From contig NW_022145601.1 of NCBI RefSeq assembly GCF_000002235.5, positions 3,779,563 to 3,843,562 on the forward strand: a stretch of 64,000 nt of DNA, in the 5' to 3' direction. The notes below the pieces were generated by a model that saw only the letters and a program-made list of their open reading frames with translations, made no database searches and was not told the DNA's origin. The position numbers were made by a program, and so were the translations under genes. Each line of letters starts with the position of its first letter. Positions within the stretch are counted from its first letter, which is position 1. Source of the stretch: Strongylocentrotus purpuratus. Its lineage: Eukaryota > Echinodermata > Echinoidea > Camarodonta > Strongylocentrotidae. Below, one piece after another: positions 58,480-64,000 of the stretch.

Positions 58480-59610
58480 GGGGGGGGGGGGAGAGGTTCA
58501 TTGCCTACCTTACTAAATACATAATATATAGAGGGCATTATTGTATTAGGCGGAAAAGAACCACACAAAAAATAAACAGATCAGCGGAGAATTCAAGTAA
58601 AATTTGATTGATAAACAAATAATTATAAGTTGATGACTACCAAAACATCAAGCTTTCCTTGTTATTGGGTTTTAATATGAACCTAGAGGTATACATAATG
58701 TGCCTTTTCCGGTTTTTGATGAAGCAATGGATGTATTTGAAACTAAATTTCAGTGAAAAAAATATTCATAGCTGTTAGCATGAGTTGTTTTGGATCGAAC
58801 ATAACCTTAAAACATTTTTTGTGAATTATTCGAATCACTTCGATTTTTAAATGCCCCTTTGTGTCATATTTTTTATTAACAAAGAGATCTCAACGATAGG
58901 GTACAACTCCCTTTAATACATATGCTTCACGAAGGTTGTGAAAAGGCACGGAGGCATCTTGTGTTTTCTTATTGGCACCTCCTCTGCAAAGGAAATTAGA
59001 TGTAACGCTCTCCTAAAGGTTTGACCTTTGGCATGCTTTCCAGTAGTAGAAGAAAACTCTTAAAGGCATCAAAAAATTTGCTCTTCAAAATGATCGTGAA
59101 GTGCCTCAAAAAAGTAAAAATATTTGAGCGACCGGTTTTTTCATACTCATTTCCCCAATAAACTAGAGTGTTATAAAAACCGTTGGGAACACGGTTTTTG
59201 AAATTTCGAATTCCAGTCATAAATATCTGATAATCAGACAGGCGATCGGCTTGAAAAAAAGTTATGGGATTCTTGACTGAACTAAAGGTTTATACTGTAA
59301 TTACAATTGCAGCATGAGCTTTATCCAGGATTTTGTTTAGAATCCGAGGCAAAGATACCCAAATCTCTTTAACGAGAAGATTGAGTTCTTGTAAATGGTA
59401 AAGATGGAAAGTAAGTTTTGAGTTTCTTATTTTCTCTTTTAATAGCAGTTTTGTTTGAATATCATAGTAGGAATGTCGGCTGGTGAGGACATGCCCTCAT
59501 ATTAAAAGAAAAATCCGCAAGGTTTGGACCAAAAAGTACGTTTGTTTGTAGTCCTATACTACCCATATGTACGTGTGATATTTAGTAAGATCGAGTCAGT
59601 TTCTTGTTAC
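58480..59610. other. intergenic, nothing recognised
   Basis: AT-rich with a G run at 58477-58491. A 74-codon open frame on the minus strand at 58996-59220 has no family resemblance. Confidence 0.5.
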
Positions 59611-59615
59611 TTCAA

Positions 59616-59926
59616 GGGGGTGTTTCACAAAGACCCTATAAGTTGAACTTATCTCTAAGTTGGACTTAACAATAATTATGGAAAGCCGTTAGAATCTATG
59701 AAAATATTTTGTTAAAGTTATTTTAAAAGGCATAAAATGTTGATTCAAATCATTTATATCTTGTATTATCAAGGAGATTTCATGTTCTTGATGTGGAATT
59801 TATGAAAAGTCTAAAATACTAGAATTTTTGCTTTTGAATACATTTTCTTTTCAGACATGGCTCTCCATAATGTTTAAGTCCAACTTAAAGTTAAGTTCGA
59901 CTTAGGATCTTTGTGAAACAACCCCC
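59616..59926. mobile_element. MITE with GGGGGTGTTTCACAAAG ends
   Basis: GGGGGTGTTTCACAAAGACC pairs with GGATCTTTGTGAAACAACCC CC at the right end; the subterminal AAGTTGAACTTA / TAAGTTCGACTTA also inverts. 311 bp, no gene. Confidence 0.8.
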
Positions 59927-59939
59927 GTCCCCCAGATTA

Positions 59940-61685
59940 TTCAAAACCTTCATAATACTTCATAATCAACCTCCTTTTGCCTATCAAACAAAGTCGTGGG
60001 TAAAATGAGGAAAGACGATCATGTAGGCCTAGTGGGAATTAATCAGGTAAAATAACAAACATACAATCATGCAGAATGCAGCGTTTGGTTCTAAAACACC
60101 AACAAAAATTGGTTCTTCATTCTGGCAGACTAACTGATTTATATCGTTATCACTCTTTAAACTTTAATTTTTGGTATGGTACAAGAATGTAATTATTTTC
60201 CATCATCAAAGATGAAATGTAATTCTTTTTTCTGGTTGAAACCCAATACAGTCATGTTAAATTAATGATTTGGGGTAATGGTTTGCCACTATTGGGATAG
60301 AGAAAACTGAGAATGTAAGCTATTACATTATTTTCTACCTCTTCCACGTGAGGATGAAGGCACTTCACTTCAGCTTATTGTCCTTATTTCTGTTGTTCTG
60401 TATATCACAATGTGATCTGATGCCCAGTACTCAATGTGATATTTCAAGAAAATGTTGGTTTAACACTGGTATTGTGATATCAGTGTGAAAGCAACAAATT
60501 ATTGGGAATAGTTGTCAGTATCGTCAGCAAAATTAATCGCGTATGTGGTTTGGGGATAAATAGAATAATAAAACAAATTTACTCCGTCTCGGTGGGAACA
60601 AAAATCACAAAGTGCGAAACGCACGTCACAAAAATATGAGTAGGCCTACATGGAACTACACACTCTAATGTCATACAAATGATCAAAGGTAAAAAGGAGT
60701 AGAATAATAAATAGTATAACAGACACCCGATTCCATTAAGTAGAGTCTCTAAGGAGAGTCTTTGAATAACGCATACATTTGAACAATAAAACAAGTATAT
60801 CTGCATAACTGAGGCGCTAAGACAGCAGGAAATCCCATTTAGCCTTTAAAACCACGGTAAATTGCATTATTTGCAAGCTTTTCAAAATAATCGCAGATAC
60901 TACAGCGAGGGGTGTTTCCGTAAACTAAGCACTTATCCCTAGAGGCGAAAGGCAAACATACTTGAGACATTACACAATTTATATGGACGAAATAATAGAA
61001 ATACTTAAGTAACGCTTGTATTTTGTTATCAAATCCTACACCACTTATTTCATAATCCCATCTGAGTAGTTGCAGACACTTTGCGATGACGTCATTATAT
61101 CAAATCGACGATTATAGAGTAGATATCGTCCTATTTACAATATAGTACACGTCATTAAAGGAAAATAGTGAATAGTCGTTTAAAGTCCAAAGGGGTAAAA
61201 ACGGATTTACCAATACAGGAGTAGATAGAACACATATAAAGGTTGGTAAAAACAGATGGACAATGTTTTGGATCCACTTGAAAAATTCAGATCAAAAATT
61301 GTACTTCATTTGTCAATTTTGGACATACGGTAGTACGTGGATTGAACCAAATATCATCAGCCATGTATGGTAGATAAACATCAAATGTATTCTAAGAAAA
61401 TAACCTTGATTAAAAAGTTTTGGGAGAAAGAAAGTTTCAGAAGAGATACTGACACTAATGTAGAAATATTGATTTTGTTTACCTTGATTGCAGAAGTCGA
61501 GTCCTGCGAATTCCGTCAAAATGCAATTAAGAAACTTGGAAAGATTTGAACGTTGGGCGAAGTCAATCGATAATGATAAGGAGTAGGGCTAGTATTGATT
61601 TTTAATTGAATTGTCGGATGTTTACAGATTAATAAACGAGATGTATAACCCAAGTTCAAGTGACCCGAAATTTCCTATTGCTGTA
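59940..61685. other. intergenic, nothing recognised
   Basis: No repeats or coding frames recognised. Confidence 0.45.
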
Positions 61686-61690
61686 TGCCT

Positions 61691-61836
61691 GGGTCCCGTT
61701 TCACAAATCCTTTCTTCAATGACAAATGACAGAAATCAGTGACAAATCTGCTGATAACCAATCGGAAGCAAGGATTTCAGTAGCTTATAACAACAACTGT
61801 CATTTGTCACTGATGGTAAGTTTGTGAAACGCCCCC
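61691..61836. mobile_element. MITE with GTTTCACAAA-type ends, second copy
   Basis: GGGTCCCGTTTCACAAA at the left, TTTGTGAAACGCCCCC at the right; CAATGACAAATGACAG and CTGTCATTTGTCACTG are subterminal inverted pairs. Related to 25520-25666. Confidence 0.8.
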
Positions 61837-62654
61837 TTGAGTACCGAAGTTTGACGTAATACTGGCCAAGACATCACGGTTACTGGTTACAATGAATTTA
61901 GGGCTAAACAATGGGGTGGTGATCGCGCAGGCGCCAAGCCCTGAATTTGCTCTGGACATAAACGGATATGATGTAAGCGAATTGCTACATTTGATCCCTT
62001 GATTTTAACCGAAAGCACTTTAATACGATCAATATACTATAATACCTTTTAAAAATGTTACACGATGAAATTTACAACGAAATGTAAATGAAGCAACTGA
62101 TAATAGGCGTTGACGAAAAACAGAATCTTAACCGTAAAGAGTGATTTTAGATTATGTCGAAAATACAGACCTTGGAAGAAAAAAATAATTAAATCCGACG
62201 CGAGATCTAAGTAATGTGGAGACGATAGGTAAATGTAAACTTCAATCTAACTTCTTTTGTCAACATTGACTTTAGACCCTCTTAAACCCTGCGCTGGGTT
62301 CAGATTTCAGGAGAATACATAACTATTGGGTTGTTATAAACATATCTGATATCTTTAGCATCTTGTTTAGAATTCACCAGATTGCGTCATGCTCTTCTAC
62401 ATATTGCCTTATTACAATGAAGTTTGACGTTGATATACTTAGCCCTTTAAAATTAAGTACCTTAATAATGTAAGGAAGCTCTATGTCACTTGAACTCAGG
62501 TGACCGTCCCACAATATTAATGGCAGATGAGTGTGTTCTCGATCGAGGGAATGCGTGTTAGTCTTTGATTGAGAACTAGTTTTTGAGAACATGGAGCTTT
62601 GTAGCTATATGTTATGAACTGTATTAAAAACTGTATTGTAGTAAACAAATTGCA

Positions 62655-62930
62655 CAAGTAGTAGGATTAGTTAAGGAGAGGAAAATAAAACACTTTGATC
62701 ATGTTCAAAGGCACCAAATCCTCTTAAAGGATGTATTGGAAGGAAGAGTAGAAGGAAGTAGACCTAGAGGGAGATCTAGACTCAACTGGGAAGAGAATGT
62801 CTAGAACTGGAGTGTGGACTAAAACTGCAAGAGTGCACCAGAATGGCAGAAGATAGAATGAAATGGAGAGATGTTGCAATCAACCTCCGAACCGGGAGAA
62901 GATACTTTATAGATAGTATTAAAAATTATC
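62655..62930 (+). pseudogene. LINE reverse-transcriptase C-terminal relic
   Basis: Translates to HFDHVQRHQILLKDVLEGRV and EGSRPRGRSRLNWEENV, then after a stop and frame change LKLQECTRMAEDRMKWRDVA. These are the GHVQR, VLEGRVEGxRxRGRxRxxW and LAEDRxxWR motifs at the end of LINE-encoded endonuclease/RT proteins. At least one frameshift and one stop make it non-functional. The 5' part is absent. Confidence 0.8.
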
Positions 62931-62939
62931 ACATGCTTA

Positions 62940-64000
62940 TCATGAACATTAATGTAGATCAGAGGATGGTGACATAATTTCCATGAAAAATGGTATCATA
63001 CGGTTATATTATTCGAAATTGTAAAATAATTACTAGGGATAGTCGCGATGAAGCATTACTGCAAAAAGTATTATATCTATAGAAGTGACTAAACATGTCT
63101 GAATATAATTGATAAGAAATTACATGTACTTTTTTTTAAAGAGGGGGGGGGGGGCAGTTTGGTTTACATCACTATATGTGTCTGTTTTTCTTCAAACCCC
63201 ATTAGTTGATCAACTTTCCGATGTTTCTTCTGTTCAGTTTGTTTTGGTGCTTCAGTGGCGTAGCCCTAAAACATTTGGTCAATTCCCCAGCATCGAATGG
63301 CACAGAATAAGAAATAATATAGAAACAAATAATGTAAGCAAGAATGAAGAGAAAAAGGAAGGGAGTGATGAAAGACAAACTAAAAACACAAAACCCCTTG
63401 TCACACCTGTCCCTCACCTGATGCCCCTATTCTCTCATATTTCATCCACTAAAGTAAGTCTGGTAGGACCCCATATGGTACAACCCGGCGGGGTGGGGCG
63501 GGGCTTAAAATGCCAATTATATTACGAAGACAGGTGATGATGTATGAATTGGTACTGTTGAAGTGCTCCGACATTAAATCTTGTTCCGGTTACAATTCTT
63601 CTTGGCTTTCAATAATTCCGCCAACCATAGGCTTCGGGTTAAAATGGCAATTAGGTTTTACTTTTAGGCTCGGTTTAGAATTAGGGTGGAGTTAGGGTTA
63701 AGTATAGTAGGGTCCAGCATTGAAGTTAGGAATTCCGTTGATGTAGCAAATTACTGATGACATTTTTGGTATAGGAGCTTGTATCGTACAAACCAGTGTT
63801 CAAGGCTGCTAAAGGCTTGTTTCATAAAAATGATCATTTGTCACACCTGGATGAGCGAGCGTATTTAGATAACTCGAGTAGCGGGTAAAACATACATGGC
63901 AATTAAGCAGACTCATCTCAGCGATTTACCTCTCCGTTCTGAGTGCGCAATTAATGAGAGGATGTCATTTCGCTAAGTGCTTGTCTCTATTCGAAGTGGA
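62940..64000. other. intergenic; MITE-like end at 63253
   Basis: CAGTGGCGTAGCCCTAAAAC at 63253 matches the CAGTGGCG end of the hAT-like MITEs, but its partner end is not identified. No gene supported to the end of the window. Confidence 0.45.

Noticed and set aside
58996..59220. 74-codon minus-strand frame
   Set aside because: No family resemblance, no supporting splice context, and length expected by chance in AT-rich DNA.

Overview
The window looks like nuclear DNA of a marine invertebrate, most likely a deuterostome such as an echinoderm. The basis is AT-rich intergenic sequence, host genes with GT-AG introns, one intronless class A GPCR, a chondroitin-sulfate-type sulfotransferase, tRNA-SINE-like copies ending in TATTATT tails, many small inverted-repeat transposons and abundant (GA)n, (CTA)n and poly-G tracts. 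The species assignment is inference; nothing in the sequence fixes it.

Layout. Positions 1-10.2 kb hold no host gene that I can support: minisatellites, a hAT-like MITE, a hairpin array, a duplicated 350-bp block, a foldback element whose ends read CACTAAGAAAAA, and a 2.8-kb composite inverted-repeat element. An intronless rhodopsin-family receptor gene starts at 10285 and ends at 21409, but it is cut in two by a 9,862-bp mobile element (10858-20719). The insertion is exact: a 6-bp target duplication GCAGGG flanks it, and removing the element plus one duplication leaves a continuous 418-codon receptor frame. About 79% of the element is a pair of 3.9-kb terminal inverted repeats that are almost identical. 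Each arm carries a promoter-like region, a two-exon gene for a PC4/Sub1-type single-strand-DNA-binding protein, an acidic protein region followed by a Cys/His finger exon, and two short unassigned reading frames that converge. The 2.1-kb centre has a hairpin, a LINE-like tail and degenerate repeats. I see no polymerase, integrase or capsid gene, so it is probably mobilised in trans. This element is the main discovery.

Convergent to the receptor, 31009-22697 on the minus strand carries a complete seven-exon sulfotransferase gene of the CHST15/UST group (552 codons, all splice phases compatible). Its fourth intron contains a 1.56-kb foldback element with a nested MITE.

From 31 to 45.8 kb the sequence is repeats and anonymous intergenic DNA. 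From about 45.8 to 55.6 kb on the plus strand, phase-compatible exons predict a single-pass membrane protein with a Ser/Thr/Pro-rich, N-glycosylated ectodomain, one transmembrane helix and a very basic cytoplasmic stretch; both ends are unresolved. From 55.6 to 64 kb there are minisatellites, MITEs ending in GTTTCACAAA or GTTTCATGAAA, and remnants of LINE retrotransposons. The receptor and sulfotransferase are not visibly linked in function; the element is a parasite of the locus.
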